A DNA stretch of 64,000 nt from T1Sed10-7 sp041686695 (GCA_041686695.1 JAWLDJ010000002.1:1-64000); one strand, 5' to 3'; numbered from the stretch's first letter, positions 47,279 through 56,766 are shown. Numbers and translations: made by a program. Notes: generated from the sequence alone by a model not told the origin.

Positions 47279-48201
47279 CCCTCGTCGCCCACGGGTTGGC
47301 AGCGCTCGATCCGGCACCGTCGGTGGTCACGATCGGCAACTTCGATGGCGTGCACCGAGGACATCAGGTGCTGCTGCGGCGCGCGGCCGCGCTCGCCGAG
47401 CAGCACGACGTCAGGTCGGTCGCGGTCACCTTCGACCCCCACCCGGCGGTGCTGCTGCGTGCCGATGCCGCACCACCGCGTCTGCAGACCCTGGACGACC
47501 GGATCGCGTCCTTGGCCGCTGCCGGTCTCGACGCCGTGCTGATCCTGCCCTTCACCCGCGAGCTGGCCGCGTCCACACCCGCGGCGTTCGTGGCCGAGGT
47601 GCTGGCGGGGTCCCTGGCCGCCATCCGCGTCGTGGTCGGCACCAACTTCCGGTTCGGTGCCAAGGCCGCGGGCGACATCGTGAGCCTGGTCGAGCTGGGG
47701 GAGGTGCACGGGTTCCGCCCGGAGGCGGTGACCCTGCTCGAACTCGACGGTCGACGGCTCTCCTCCTCCGCGATCCGCGAGCACCTGCAGGAGGGCGACC
47801 TGGCCTGGACGACCGCGGCCCTGGGTCGGCCCTACGAGCTCGTGGGCACGGTCGTGCAGGGCGACGGGCGGGGCCGTGGCATCGGCTTCCCCACCGCCAA
47901 CCTCGCGATCGATGCGGATCTGGTCGTGCCCGCGACCGGGGTGTACGCCGGGCACGCCTGGTGGGACGGTGCCTGGCTCCCGGCCGTGACCAACATCGGG
48001 CGCAGGCCGACCTTCGACGGCACGACACGGACCGTCGAGGTGCACCTGCTGGAGCGTGACGAGGACCTCTACGGCCACGCCCTGCGGTTCCGTTTCCTCC
48101 ACCGTCTGCGCGCCGAACGCCGCTTCGACGGTGTCGACGAACTCGTCGCACAGATCGGTACCGACGTGGCCCGGGCCCGTGAGCTCCTGGCCGAGCGGTG
48201 A
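47275..48201 (+). CDS. ribF: Bifunctional riboflavin kinase/FAD synthetase
   Basis: A 308-residue RibF. The N-terminal FMN adenylyltransferase domain has IGNFDGVHRGH and GTNFRFG; the C-terminal riboflavin kinase domain has GRGIGFPTANL and YAGHAW. Together they produce FMN and FAD. Coupled to truB (ATGA), as in most bacteria. Confidence 0.96.
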   Translation: MTLVAHGLAALDPAPSVVTIGNFDGVHRGHQVLLRRAAALAEQHDVRSVAVTFDPHPAVLLRADAAPPRLQTLDDRIASLAAAGLDAVLILPFTRELAASTPAAFVAEVLAGSLAAIRVVVGTNFRFGAKAAGDIVSLVELGEVHGFRPEAVTLLELDGRRLSSSAIREHLQEGDLAWTTAALGRPYELVGTVVQGDGRGRGIGFPTANLAIDADLVVPATGVYAGHAWWDGAWLPAVTNIGRRPTFDGTTRTVEVHLLERDEDLYGHALRFRFLHRLRAERRFDGVDELVAQIGTDVARARELLAER

Positions 48202-48233
48202 CACGGCGGGCGAACGGACGGTCCCCGGGGGTT

Positions 48234-48262
48234 TGCCGGACCCGCAGCCCTGTGCCACACTG
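48234..48262 (+). promoter_or_regulatory. Candidate promoter of rpsO
   Basis: TTGCCG (48234-48239), 17 bp and CACACT (48257-48262) resemble a promoter. It would give a leader of about 215 nt containing CGACCCG/CGGGTCG (48271-48287). S15 often regulates itself through its leader, so this could be such a site. Confidence 0.35.
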
Positions 48263-48479
48263 CCGGTGACGACCCGGCTCGGGTCGTTCCCACCGTGCCC
48301 GTTCGGGTGTCGGGATCCCTCGAGCACCACCGCGTCGTCGGCCGAGCGTCGACCGTCGTGGGGGTGGCAAGGTGTCGGTGCGCGCGTCGTGGCGAGCACC
48401 GGGGCGGGACCCCACGGTGGCGGTGCTTCACACCGCCCCACCCGGCGTGGCAGGGCCGACCACGATACGGAGTACCGCT

Positions 48480-48752
48480 GTGGCGATCACGCTGCCGAAC
48501 GACAAGCAAGCCATCATCGAACGTTTCGCCCGCGAGCCGGGCGACACGGGTTCCCCGGAGGTCCAGGTCGCACTGCTCACGCAGCGCATCACCCACCTGA
48601 CCGAGCATCTCAAGTCGCACAAGCAGGATCACCACTCACGGCGCGGTCTGCTCAAGATGGTGGGTCAACGCCGACGCCTGCTCAACTACCTCAGGAACAT
48701 CGACATCGAGCGCTACCGTGCGCTCATCGCGGAGCTGGAGCTCCGCCGCTGA
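48480..48752 (+). CDS. rpsO: 30S ribosomal protein S15
   Basis: A 90-residue S15, nearly the exact family length. DTGSPEVQVALLTQRI and HKQDHHSRRGLLKMVGQRRRLL are diagnostic. GTG 48480; ACGGAG lies upstream. It binds 16S rRNA early in 30S assembly. pnp follows, as in most bacteria. Confidence 0.97.
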   Translation: MAITLPNDKQAIIERFAREPGDTGSPEVQVALLTQRITHLTEHLKSHKQDHHSRRGLLKMVGQRRRLLNYLRNIDIERYRALIAELELRR

Positions 48753-48759
48753 TCACCCC

Positions 48760-48791
48760 GGGCCGGGATCGCGCGACCGCGACCCCGGCCC
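48760..48791 (+). terminator. rpsO-pnp intergenic hairpin
   Basis: GGGCCGGGATCGCG pairs with CGCGACCCCGGCCC across CGAC, a 14-bp stem with one A-C mismatch, just after rpsO. It lacks a U-tract. In E. coli a comparable site is where RNase III and PNPase act; whether that holds here is unknown. Confidence 0.65.
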
Positions 48792-48953
48792 GCGTCGTGC
48801 GACGGCCCCCGTCGTGCGAGGCACCCCGTCACCCCGTCGGTCGTCAGTGGAGACGGCTCGCACCCGGCGAGCCGCCCCCACTGATGAGCCGGAGGTCGGT
48901 GACACCCCGCCCGCACACCCCGTGCGCGGCACGTGACCGATTGGAGGCCCAAC

Positions 48954-51425
48954 GTGGGCAAGCTCGGGACCTACGAGCACACCGTCGAGATCGACGGTCG
49001 GAGCATCACCTTCGAAGCCGGCACCCTGGCCGCCCAGGCGGGCGGTGCCGTCGTCATCAGCCTCGGCGACACCAAGGTGTTGTCGACCACCACCGCATCG
49101 AAGCAGCCGAAGGACTTCCTGCCCTTCTTCCCCCTCACCATCGAGGTGGAGGAGCGGATGTACGCCAACGGGCGCATCCCGGGCTCGTTCTTCAAGCGCG
49201 AGGGTCGTCCCTCCGAGAACGCGATCCTGGTCTGCCGGCTGACCGACCGCCCGCTGCGCCCCACCTTCGCCGAGGGGCTGCGCAACGAGGTCCAGGTCGT
49301 CAACACCATCATCCAGACCACCCAGGTCGACCCCTACGACGTGGTCGCGATGAACGGCTCGTCGCTGTCCACGATGCTGTCCGGTCTGCCCTTCGAGGGG
49401 CCGGTCGCCGCGGTGCGCTACGCGATGCTGCGCGACGGTTCCTGGGTGCCCTTCCCGACCTTCGAGGAGCTCGAGGAGGAGGCCGTGTTCAACATGGTCA
49501 TCTCCGGGCGCGTCGAGGACGACGGTGAGGTCGCGATCCTGATGATCGAGGCCGAGGCCACCCCCGACAGCTGGATCAAGATCGACATGGGCGCCCCGGC
49601 GCCGACCGAGCAGGTCGTCGGTCAGGCCATCGAGGACGTCAAGCCGATCATCAAGCAGCTGTGCGAGGCCCAGCAGGCGTTCGTCGACGAGGTCGGGGTC
49701 CGCGATGCCGGCGAGTACCCCCTCTTCCTCGACTACACCGACGAGGTGTTCGACGCGGTGTGGGCCGAGGGCCGGGACAAGGTCCTCGAGGTCTATCGTC
49801 AGGCCGAGCTCTCCAAGGAGGGCAAGGACGAGGCGATCACCGAGGTCAAGGCCGCGGTCATCGACGCGGTGGCCGCCGCGGGTGTGGGCGACCTCGACGA
49901 GGACACGCTGCGCAAGCAGGCCTCCGAGGCGTTCCGTTCGACCGAGAAGAAGGTCGTGCGTGGGCTGATCGTCGACGAGGGCTTCCGGATCGACGGCCGC
50001 AACGTCACCGAGATCCGCCCGCTGACCGCCGAGGTCGGCGTGCTGCCGAAGACCCACGGCTCGGCGCTGTTCCAGCGCGGTGACACCCAGGTCGTCTCCG
50101 TCCTCGCGCTCGGCACGACCCGGGAGGGCCAGCGACTCGACACCCTCGACCCGGCCGACGAGAAGCTGTTCCTGCACCACTACAACATGCCGCCCTACTC
50201 CACCGGGGAAGCCGGCCGGGTCGGCAGCCCCAAGCGACGCGAGATCGGACACGGTGCGCTCGCCGAGCGGGCACTGATCCCGGTGCTGCCGGAGCAGGAG
50301 GAGTGGCCCTACGCCATGCGCCTGGTCTCCGACGTGTTCAGCTCCAACGGTTCCACCTCGATGGGCTCGGTCTGTGCCGCCTCGATGGCGCTGATGGACG
50401 GCGCGGTGCCGACGCACGCGCAGGTGGCCGGGATCGCCATGGGCCTGGTGTACGAGAACGGCAAGTACACCACGCTCACCGACATCCAGGGGGTCGAGGA
50501 CTTCTTCGGCGACATGGACTTCAAGGTCGCCGGCCCGGAGGGCTTCATCACCGCCCTGCAGCTCGACACCAAGCTGGCGGGGATCCCCGCGAACGTCCTC
50601 CAGGACGCGCTGCTGCAGGCCCGCGAGGCCCGGCTCGACATCCTGGACGTGATGAACGACGCCATCGCTCAGCCGCGCGACGAGGTCGCCGACGGTGCCC
50701 CCCGCGTGGAGATCGTCCACATCCCGCAGGACAAGATCGGTGCGGTCATCGGCCCGCGCGGCGCGATCATCAAGGAGCTGGTCGAGGAGACCGGTGCCCA
50801 GATCGACGTCGACGAGGAGGCCGGCCGCGGCGTCGTCAAGATCTACGCCAACTCGCGTGAGGTGGCCCAGGACGCCCTGGACCGCATCAACGCGATCGCC
50901 AACCCGCAGCTGCCGGAGAAGGGTGAGCGCTACCACGCCACGGTCGTCAAGACGGTCGACTTCGGTGCGTTCGTGTCCCTGACCCCCGGGACCGACGGGC
51001 TGCTCCACATCTCCGAGCTGTCGAAGATGAAGGGCAAGCGCCTCGGCCACGCCGAGGAGGCCGTCGAGGTCGGCGAGCAGGTGCTCGTCGAGGTGCTCGA
51101 CGTCCTCGACGGTGGCCGCAAGTTCAAGCTGGCCTACGTCGGCGAGAAGGCGGGCGACAGCGCTGGCGGCGACGGCGGCGACGCCGAGGCCGGCGCTGAG
51201 GCCGCCGAGGGTGACGAGACCCCCAAGGAGCGGCCGCGCAGCCGCAGCCGCGGTGGTCGTGACCGGGGCGGTCGCGAGCGTGACAGCAGCGGCGGTGACC
51301 GGGAGCGCAGCGGCGGTGACCGGGAGCGCAGCGGCGGTGATGCCGACAGCGGCGACCGTGGGGGCGAGGGCGGCGGTGGCCGGACCCGCACCCGGACCCG
51401 GAGCCGGTCGCGCGACCGCGACTGA
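48954..51425 (+). CDS. pnp: Polyribonucleotide nucleotidyltransferase (PNPase)
   Basis: An 823-residue PNPase for 3'-5' RNA turnover. Two RNase PH domains (about 10-230 and 320-560, with FFPLTIEVEERMYANGRIPG and HHYNMPPYSTGEAG), then KH (IGAVIGPRGAIIKEL) and S1 (GAFVSLTPGTDGLLHISEL). The last 65 residues are an Arg/Ser/Gly-rich tail (RSRSRGGRDRGGRE, SGGDRER repeats). I prefer GTG 48954, with GGAGG 6 nt upstream, to GTG 48933. Confidence 0.95.
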   Translation: MGKLGTYEHTVEIDGRSITFEAGTLAAQAGGAVVISLGDTKVLSTTTASKQPKDFLPFFPLTIEVEERMYANGRIPGSFFKREGRPSENAILVCRLTDRPLRPTFAEGLRNEVQVVNTIIQTTQVDPYDVVAMNGSSLSTMLSGLPFEGPVAAVRYAMLRDGSWVPFPTFEELEEEAVFNMVISGRVEDDGEVAILMIEAEATPDSWIKIDMGAPAPTEQVVGQAIEDVKPIIKQLCEAQQAFVDEVGVRDAGEYPLFLDYTDEVFDAVWAEGRDKVLEVYRQAELSKEGKDEAITEVKAAVIDAVAAAGVGDLDEDTLRKQASEAFRSTEKKVVRGLIVDEGFRIDGRNVTEIRPLTAEVGVLPKTHGSALFQRGDTQVVSVLALGTTREGQRLDTLDPADEKLFLHHYNMPPYSTGEAGRVGSPKRREIGHGALAERALIPVLPEQEEWPYAMRLVSDVFSSNGSTSMGSVCAASMALMDGAVPTHAQVAGIAMGLVYENGKYTTLTDIQGVEDFFGDMDFKVAGPEGFITALQLDTKLAGIPANVLQDALLQAREARLDILDVMNDAIAQPRDEVADGAPRVEIVHIPQDKIGAVIGPRGAIIKELVEETGAQIDVDEEAGRGVVKIYANSREVAQDALDRINAIANPQLPEKGERYHATVVKTVDFGAFVSLTPGTDGLLHISELSKMKGKRLGHAEEAVEVGEQVLVEVLDVLDGGRKFKLAYVGEKAGDSAGGDGGDAEAGAEAAEGDETPKERPRSRSRGGRDRGGRERDSSGGDRERSGGDRERSGGDADSGDRGGEGGGGRTRTRTRSRSRDRD

Positions 51426-51445
51426 GCACCTCGCCAGCAGCACGT

Positions 51446-51473
51446 CGACGGGCGGCCTTCGGGCCGCCCGTCG
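51446..51473 (+). terminator. Terminator with UUCG tetraloop after pnp
   Basis: CGACGGGCGGCC pairs perfectly with GGCCGCCCGTCG around a TTCG loop, a 12-bp stem with the very stable C(UUCG)G cap, 21 nt after the pnp stop. No U-tract follows. It is probably the end of the long rimP-pnp transcript. Confidence 0.75.
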
Positions 51474-51551
51474 GCGCGTGGAGCGCCCGGCGACGGCGCG
51501 GGTGCGTACCCTGGCCCCTCCACCCATCCCCGGTCGCGCACGAGGTCGTCG

Positions 51552-52817
51552 GTGTCCCATGAGCTCACCACGCTGCCCTCTGGCGTCCGCGTCGTCACCG
51601 AGACGATGACCTCGGTGCGATCGGTCTCGCTGGGGCTGTGGCTGGCCGTGGGCTCACGGGACGAGCACCCCGAGCAGCTCGGCTGCTCCCACTTCCTCGA
51701 GCACACGCTGTTCAAGGGCACCGCGCGCCGGTCGGCCCGCGACATCGCGGAAGCGCTGGATGCCGTGGGTGGTGAGCTGAACGCCTTCACCTCCAAGGAG
51801 CTCACCTGCTTCCACGCCCGGGTGCTCGACACCGACGTGCCGCTGGCCTTCGAGGTGCTGGCCGACATGCTCGTCAGCGCCCGAAACCGACCCGAGGACG
51901 TCGAAGCGGAGCGGCAGGTCGTGCTCTCCGAGCTCGACGCCCTCAACGACGCCCCGGACGAGCTCGTCCACACCGAGTTCTGCCAGTTGCTGCTGGGCGA
52001 GCACCCGCTGGCGGCCGAGACGCTCGGCACGCTGGAGTCCATCAGCCGGCTCGACCGCGACACGATCCACGCCTACTACCTCGACCGCTACCGGCCCGAG
52101 GCGTTGGTGGTGGCCGCCGCGGGCAACGTGGCGCACGATCGGGTGGTCGCGCTCGCCGACCAGCTCCTCGGCGATCTCGGCCGTCCCGGCGGCGCGAGCC
52201 GAGCCCGCAGTGCGGTGCAGGGGTACCGGACGGGGCAGGTACGGATCCTGCACCGCCCGAGCGAACAGGCCCACATCGTGCTGGGTGGCGCCGGGCTGCA
52301 CCACCGCGACGCCGACCGCTACGCGATGCGGGTCCTCGACACGGTGCTCGGTGGGGGCATGTCATCGCGGTTGTTCCAGGAGATCCGCGAGCGCAGGGGG
52401 TTGGCCTACGCGGCCTTCAGCTACGCCTCGACCTACACCGACGCGGGTCTGGTCGGCGCCTACGCCGGCACGGCGCCGGGCAAGGTCGACGAGGTGCTCG
52501 ACGTGCTGACCCACGAGCTCGACCGGATCGTCGACGACGTCACCGACGCCGAGGTCGAACGAGCCAAGGGGGCGCTGACGGGCGGGACGGTCCTCGGGCT
52601 GGAGGACACGGGCTCCCGCATGTCGCGTCTCGGTCAGCAGTCGGTGACCGGTGCGGAGCTGATCGACCTCGATGAGGCGCTCACGCGCATCGCTGCCGTC
52701 GATCTCGGAGCGGTCCGTGCCGTCGCCCGGCGGGTGCTGGCCAGCCCCCGCGGGTTGGCACTGGTCGGTCCCTTCGACCCCCACGAGCGCGACCGCTTCC
52801 TCGACGTGGTGGCCTGA
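51552..52817 (+). CDS. M16 family zinc peptidase
   Basis: A 421-residue processing-peptidase-like enzyme. Zinc motif HFLEH lies in GCSHFLEHTLFKGT; the third ligand is in the EAERQVVLSELDALND segment. C-terminal half has GMSSRLFQEIRERRGLAY. Actinobacterial homologues (PepR type) lie after pnp; substrates unknown. GTG 51552; TACCCT (51507-51512) lies upstream. Confidence 0.92.
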   Translation: MSHELTTLPSGVRVVTETMTSVRSVSLGLWLAVGSRDEHPEQLGCSHFLEHTLFKGTARRSARDIAEALDAVGGELNAFTSKELTCFHARVLDTDVPLAFEVLADMLVSARNRPEDVEAERQVVLSELDALNDAPDELVHTEFCQLLLGEHPLAAETLGTLESISRLDRDTIHAYYLDRYRPEALVVAAAGNVAHDRVVALADQLLGDLGRPGGASRARSAVQGYRTGQVRILHRPSEQAHIVLGGAGLHHRDADRYAMRVLDTVLGGGMSSRLFQEIRERRGLAYAAFSYASTYTDAGLVGAYAGTAPGKVDEVLDVLTHELDRIVDDVTDAEVERAKGALTGGTVLGLEDTGSRMSRLGQQSVTGAELIDLDEALTRIAAVDLGAVRAVARRVLASPRGLALVGPFDPHERDRFLDVVA

Positions 52818-52819
52818 GG

Positions 52820-53644
52820 ATGCCGGCCGTGACCGCCTGGCGGGAGGTCGCCGACCGGATCTGGGTCCGGCGCTACGACCCGTTCGACGTCAACGTCACG
52901 GTGATCGCGGGTGACCACGGGGTCCTGCTGGCGGATACCCGGACCTCGTTGCACGAGGCCGCCGAACTCCGGCACCACCTCGCGGAGCTCCCCGTGCCAG
53001 CCCCGACGGCGGTCGTGCTGACCCACGCCCACCTCGACCACAGCCTGGGCGCTGGGGCGTTCCCGGGGATCCCGCTGTACGCCAGCCGCGGGTGCCGTGA
53101 CACCCTGACCCGCCACGGGATCGCGGAGCGGGAGCGGTGGCTGACCTGGCTGCCCGAGGAACACCACGTGCACCTGCGGGCGAGCCCCATCCCGGTGCCC
53201 GACCACCTCGTCGAGGGGCGCCACCGCATCGATCTGGGGCACCGGGACGTGGAGCTGCGGTTGCTCGGACACGGGCACACCGATCACGATCTGGTCGTGC
53301 ACGTCCCGGACGCCGCCACCGTGCTCGCCGGCGATCTGGTGGAGGTCGGCGCGCCGCCGGCCTTCGACGACGCCTACCCCTTCGAGTGGCCGGCGACCCT
53401 GGCCGGGCTCGAGGCCCTCGACGCCGAGGTGGTGGTCCCCGGTCATGGGGCCCCGACCTCGCACGCCCTGCTCGCCGTCCGGCGCCAGCAGCACGCGCAC
53501 CTGGCCGCTCTGTGCCGGGAAGCGGTCGGCGGGAGCCGGTCGTTGGCGAGCGTGCTCGTGATGTCGCCCTTCCCGGAGCCGACCACCCGTGTCGCGCTCG
53601 ACCGTGCGGCCGCCACCGTCGGTCGCAACGCCTCCGGCGCGTAG
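52820..53644 (+). CDS. Metallo-beta-lactamase-fold hydrolase
   Basis: A 274-residue MBL-fold protein. The metal site includes THAHLDH, LGHGHTDHDLV, LAGDLVEVG and PGHG. Homologues include thioesterases, glyoxalase II-like enzymes and lactonases; I cannot distinguish. ATG 52820 overlaps the pepR region by a short spacer (2 nt after the stop). It ends with TAG, forming TAGGCT. Confidence 0.85.
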   Translation: MPAVTAWREVADRIWVRRYDPFDVNVTVIAGDHGVLLADTRTSLHEAAELRHHLAELPVPAPTAVVLTHAHLDHSLGAGAFPGIPLYASRGCRDTLTRHGIAERERWLTWLPEEHHVHLRASPIPVPDHLVEGRHRIDLGHRDVELRLLGHGHTDHDLVVHVPDAATVLAGDLVEVGAPPAFDDAYPFEWPATLAGLEALDAEVVVPGHGAPTSHALLAVRRQQHAHLAALCREAVGGSRSLASVLVMSPFPEPTTRVALDRAAATVGRNASGA

Positions 53645-53647
53645 GCT
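53642..53647 (+). promoter_or_regulatory. -10-like TAGGCT overlapping the hydrolase stop
   Basis: The hydrolase stop codon supplies the TAG of TAGGCT, 47 nt before the next gene's start. No convincing -35 is seen. Confidence 0.3.
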
Positions 53648-53694
53648 CGCCCGGGGGCCACGGACGTGGCCCGAGCCGGTCGGGAGGTCACCAG

Positions 53695-55479
53695 GTGGCG
53701 GATGTGAGCACGATGCAGATCGAACAGGTCGGGATCGTCGGCGGCGGGACGATGGGGTCGGGTATCGCCGAACTCGTCGCGCGTCAGGCGATCCCCGTGA
53801 CGGTGGTCGAGGTCGACGAGGAGGCGGCCGCGTCCTGTCACCAGCGCATCGTCGGCTCGCTCGAGCGCCAGGTCCGACGTGAGCGACTCACGCCGTCGGA
53901 GCAGGCGGAGATCCTGTCCCGCGTCACGGTCTCCGCCGATCACGGCGATCTCGCGCTCTGCGACCTCGTCGTGGAGGCCGTGCCGGAGGAGCTCGGGCGC
54001 AAGCAGGCGGCCTTCCGGGCCATCGATGCCCACGTCCGGCCCGACGCGATCATCGCGACCAACACCTCCTCGCTGCCCGTGATGGACATCGGCGTGGTCA
54101 CCCAGCGGCCGAACCGGGTGCTGGGGTTCCACTTCTTCAACCCCGCCCAGGTGATGCAGCTGATCGAGCTCGTGCGCACGGTGGTGACCGACGAGTCGGT
54201 CGTCGAGACCGCGCGCCGCTTCGCCCAGCGCATCGGCAAGGTCCCCGTCGTGGTCGGCGATCGTCGCGGCTTCATCGCGAACCAGCTGCTGTTCCCCTAC
54301 CTCAACCAGGCCGTCGGGATGGTCGAGGGCGGCTACGCGACCAAGGAGGACGTGGACACCGCCATGCGGCTGGGCACGGGCCTGCCGATGGGACCGATCG
54401 CGCTCGCCGACCTGGTCGGCATCGACACCTTCGTCGGCATCATGGATGCGATGCACGGCCAGTTCGGTGACCAGCGCTTCGCGCCACGTCCGATGCTCAG
54501 CCAGCTGGCCTCCGCGGGCTACACCGGCCGCAAGGCCGGTCGTGGCTTCTACCGCTACGAGGAGCCGGGGTCCTCACGCACGGTCGCGGACCGCGATACC
54601 CGTCCGGCACCCGACGAGGCGCTGGTCGCCGGCTGGCGGCGCGTCGGCGTGGTCGGGACCGGGACGATGGCCACCGGGATCGCCGAGGTGTGTGCCCGGT
54701 CCGGCTTCCAGGTCGCGCTGCGAGGTCGCAGTCCCGAGAAGGCACAGGCCGCCCGCGCCAAGGTCGCCTCCTCACTGGGCCGTCAGGTCGACAAGGGGCG
54801 TCTCGAGCCCGAGGAGCGTGACCGGATCCTGGCGCGCATCGACGCGGTCACCGAGTTGGCCGAGCTGGCCGACTGCGACGTGGTGGTCGAGGCCGTCGCC
54901 GAGGACCTCGCCATCAAGCGCGAGCTGTTCGCGGCGCTCGATGCCGTCCTCGGTGAGCAGGCCGTCCTCGCGACGACCACCTCGTCGTTGCCGGTGATCG
55001 AGTGCGCGATGTCGACGCGTCGTCCCGACCGGGTCGTGGGATTGCACTTCTTCAACCCCGCGGCCGTCATGCAGCTGGTCGAGATCGTCACCACGGTCCG
55101 TGCCACCGACGAGGTGACGGAGTTGGCCCGGGCCTTCGTCGCGCGCCTGGGGAAGACCGGGGTGCTCTGCGGGGACCGGGCCGGCTTCATCGTCAACACC
55201 TTGTTGTTCCCCTACCTGAACGACGCGGTGAAGATGCTGGACTCCCACTACGCCACCGCCGAGGAGATCGACACCGCCATGAAGCTCGGCTGCGGCTACC
55301 CGATGGGGCCGTTCGAGCTGATGGACGTGGTCGGGCTCGACGTCACGCTCGCGATCCTCGAGCGGCTGCAGGAGGAGTTCCGGCAACCCTCCATGGCGCC
55401 GGCCTCGCTGCTGCAGCACATGGTCGAAGCCGACTTCCTCGGGCGCAAGGCCGGACGCGGCTTCTACGTCTACGACTGA
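53695..55479 (+). CDS. Duplicated 3-hydroxyacyl-CoA dehydrogenase
   Basis: A 594-residue protein containing two complete 3-hydroxyacyl-CoA dehydrogenase units: residues 1-290 and 318-594. Each has a Rossmann start (VGIVGGGTMGSGIAEL, VGVVGTGTMATGIAEV), a SSLPV segment, LHFFNPA/FHFFNPA and a C-terminal domain ending GRKAGRGFY. They differ, so the duplication is old. Activity: L-3-hydroxyacyl-CoA to 3-oxoacyl-CoA with NAD+. GGGAGG lies 8 nt before GTG 53695. Confidence 0.92.
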   Translation: MADVSTMQIEQVGIVGGGTMGSGIAELVARQAIPVTVVEVDEEAAASCHQRIVGSLERQVRRERLTPSEQAEILSRVTVSADHGDLALCDLVVEAVPEELGRKQAAFRAIDAHVRPDAIIATNTSSLPVMDIGVVTQRPNRVLGFHFFNPAQVMQLIELVRTVVTDESVVETARRFAQRIGKVPVVVGDRRGFIANQLLFPYLNQAVGMVEGGYATKEDVDTAMRLGTGLPMGPIALADLVGIDTFVGIMDAMHGQFGDQRFAPRPMLSQLASAGYTGRKAGRGFYRYEEPGSSRTVADRDTRPAPDEALVAGWRRVGVVGTGTMATGIAEVCARSGFQVALRGRSPEKAQAARAKVASSLGRQVDKGRLEPEERDRILARIDAVTELAELADCDVVVEAVAEDLAIKRELFAALDAVLGEQAVLATTTSSLPVIECAMSTRRPDRVVGLHFFNPAAVMQLVEIVTTVRATDEVTELARAFVARLGKTGVLCGDRAGFIVNTLLFPYLNDAVKMLDSHYATAEEIDTAMKLGCGYPMGPFELMDVVGLDVTLAILERLQEEFRQPSMAPASLLQHMVEADFLGRKAGRGFYVYD

Positions 55480-55482
55480 GCC

Positions 55483-55713
55483 GTGGCGGACCCGGGGCCC
55501 TTCGACACGACCCTGCCCCAGCTGGCCGGGTACACGGTGCGTCGGGTCCCCGCCTTCCAGGCCCGCAAGGCCTACGTCTGTCCGGCCTGTGGTGGCGGGA
55601 TCGCGCCGGGGCTCGGACACGTGGTCGCCTGGCCCGAGGAGCAGGCGCAGGAGCGTCGGCACTGGCACCTGCACTGCTGGCGGATCGCGGCCGGACGCGG
55701 ACGGATAACCTGA
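55483..55713 (+). CDS. Small zinc-ribbon-like actinobacterial protein
   Basis: A 76-residue protein with CPAC, then RRHWHLHCW, a pattern suggesting a metal site. It resembles conserved actinobacterial hypothetical proteins with a C-x2-C...HVVAWP...RRHWH-x2-CW layout. Starts at GTG 55483, 3 nt after the dehydrogenase stop, so probably co-translated. Role unknown. Confidence 0.75.
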   Translation: MADPGPFDTTLPQLAGYTVRRVPAFQARKAYVCPACGGGIAPGLGHVVAWPEEQAQERRHWHLHCWRIAAGRGRIT

Positions 55714-55773
55714 GAGGTTCCGCTTCGCTGTCCGTGCCCGTGCACTCCCCTTCCCCGGCTCCCCGAGGTCTCC

Positions 55774-56766
55774 GTGGCCGCCAAGTCCAAGACGTCCCGC
55801 TCCGGCGGCAACCGCGGCGCGTCGAAGTTCGACCGTCGGACCGCACGCAACCGCAAGATCATCCTGGTCATGGCGGTGCTGATGGGCCTGTCGCTGGTGG
55901 CCGTGCCGCTCGGGCTCGCGCTCGGTGGCGGCAGCACCACCCCCGCCCCACAGGATCCCGACGACGCCGACGATCCGTTCGCCGCCCCGGAAGAGCCGCA
56001 GGAGCCCGAGGAGACCGTTGGACCCTGTGGTGAGACGCCCGACGACGTCCCCGAGGTCACCAGCACCCTCTACGAGGAACCCTTCGAGCTGACGATCGAC
56101 ACCGACGCGACGCACGTGGCCACCTTCGAGACCACCTGCGGCGACGTCGTGATCGAACTGGCCACCGATGACGCACCGATCGCGGTGAACAATCTCGTCA
56201 ACCTCGCCGAGGACGGCTACTACGACGGGGTGATCTTCCACCGGGTGACCGAGACGCCGCCGGTGATCCAGGGAGGCGACCCGGCCGGGACCGGCTGCGG
56301 TCGCGAGGACTGCACGGCGGAGGCCGCCGACGAGCCGTCCTTCCCGGGGTTCACGATCGATGACGAGCTCGCCGGGGCCGAAGCCATGGCCGAGACCTTC
56401 GCCGACGAGTTCCTGCCCCAGCTCCGCGCGGAGCTGGACGAACTGATCGAGTCGGGGGTCGACCCGGAGGACCTCGGGTTGCCGCCCGAACCGACCGACG
56501 AGGATCTCCTGGCCCTGGTCCCGGGTGGCTACGAGCGCGGCACCGTCGCGATGGCCAACGCCGGACCGGACACCGCCGGCTCGCAGTTCTTCATCGTGTG
56601 GGACGACACCCCGCTGCCGCCGCTGTACACGGTGGTGGGCACGGTCATCGAGGGCATGGACGTCGTCGACGACATCGCGGCGTCGCCGACGCAGGTCACC
56701 ACCGAGACCCCCGAGCGACCCTACGAGCCGGTCGTCATCCGATCGGTCGACGTTGAGGTCCGGTGA
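55774..56766 (+). CDS. Membrane-anchored cyclophilin-type PPIase
   Basis: A 330-residue cyclophilin. Basic N-terminus, then one helix (IILVMAVLMGLSLVAVPLGLAL), then an acidic Pro linker, then the cyclophilin domain outside the membrane: YYDGVIFHRVTE, GGDPAGTG, GTVAMANAG, GSQFFIV. Compared with cyclophilin 56848 it has an insert of about 60 residues (AGAEAMAETFADEFLPQL and on). TAACCT (55706-55711) is a possible -10. Confidence 0.9.
   Translation: MAAKSKTSRSGGNRGASKFDRRTARNRKIILVMAVLMGLSLVAVPLGLALGGGSTTPAPQDPDDADDPFAAPEEPQEPEETVGPCGETPDDVPEVTSTLYEEPFELTIDTDATHVATFETTCGDVVIELATDDAPIAVNNLVNLAEDGYYDGVIFHRVTETPPVIQGGDPAGTGCGREDCTAEAADEPSFPGFTIDDELAGAEAMAETFADEFLPQLRAELDELIESGVDPEDLGLPPEPTDEDLLALVPGGYERGTVAMANAGPDTAGSQFFIVWDDTPLPPLYTVVGTVIEGMDVVDDIAASPTQVTTETPERPYEPVVIRSVDVEVR

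Noticed and set aside
48753..51560. Minus-strand open frame of 935 codons opposite pnp
   Set aside because: Opposite a certain PNPase gene; its content is Val/Leu/Gly-rich shadow translation without domains.
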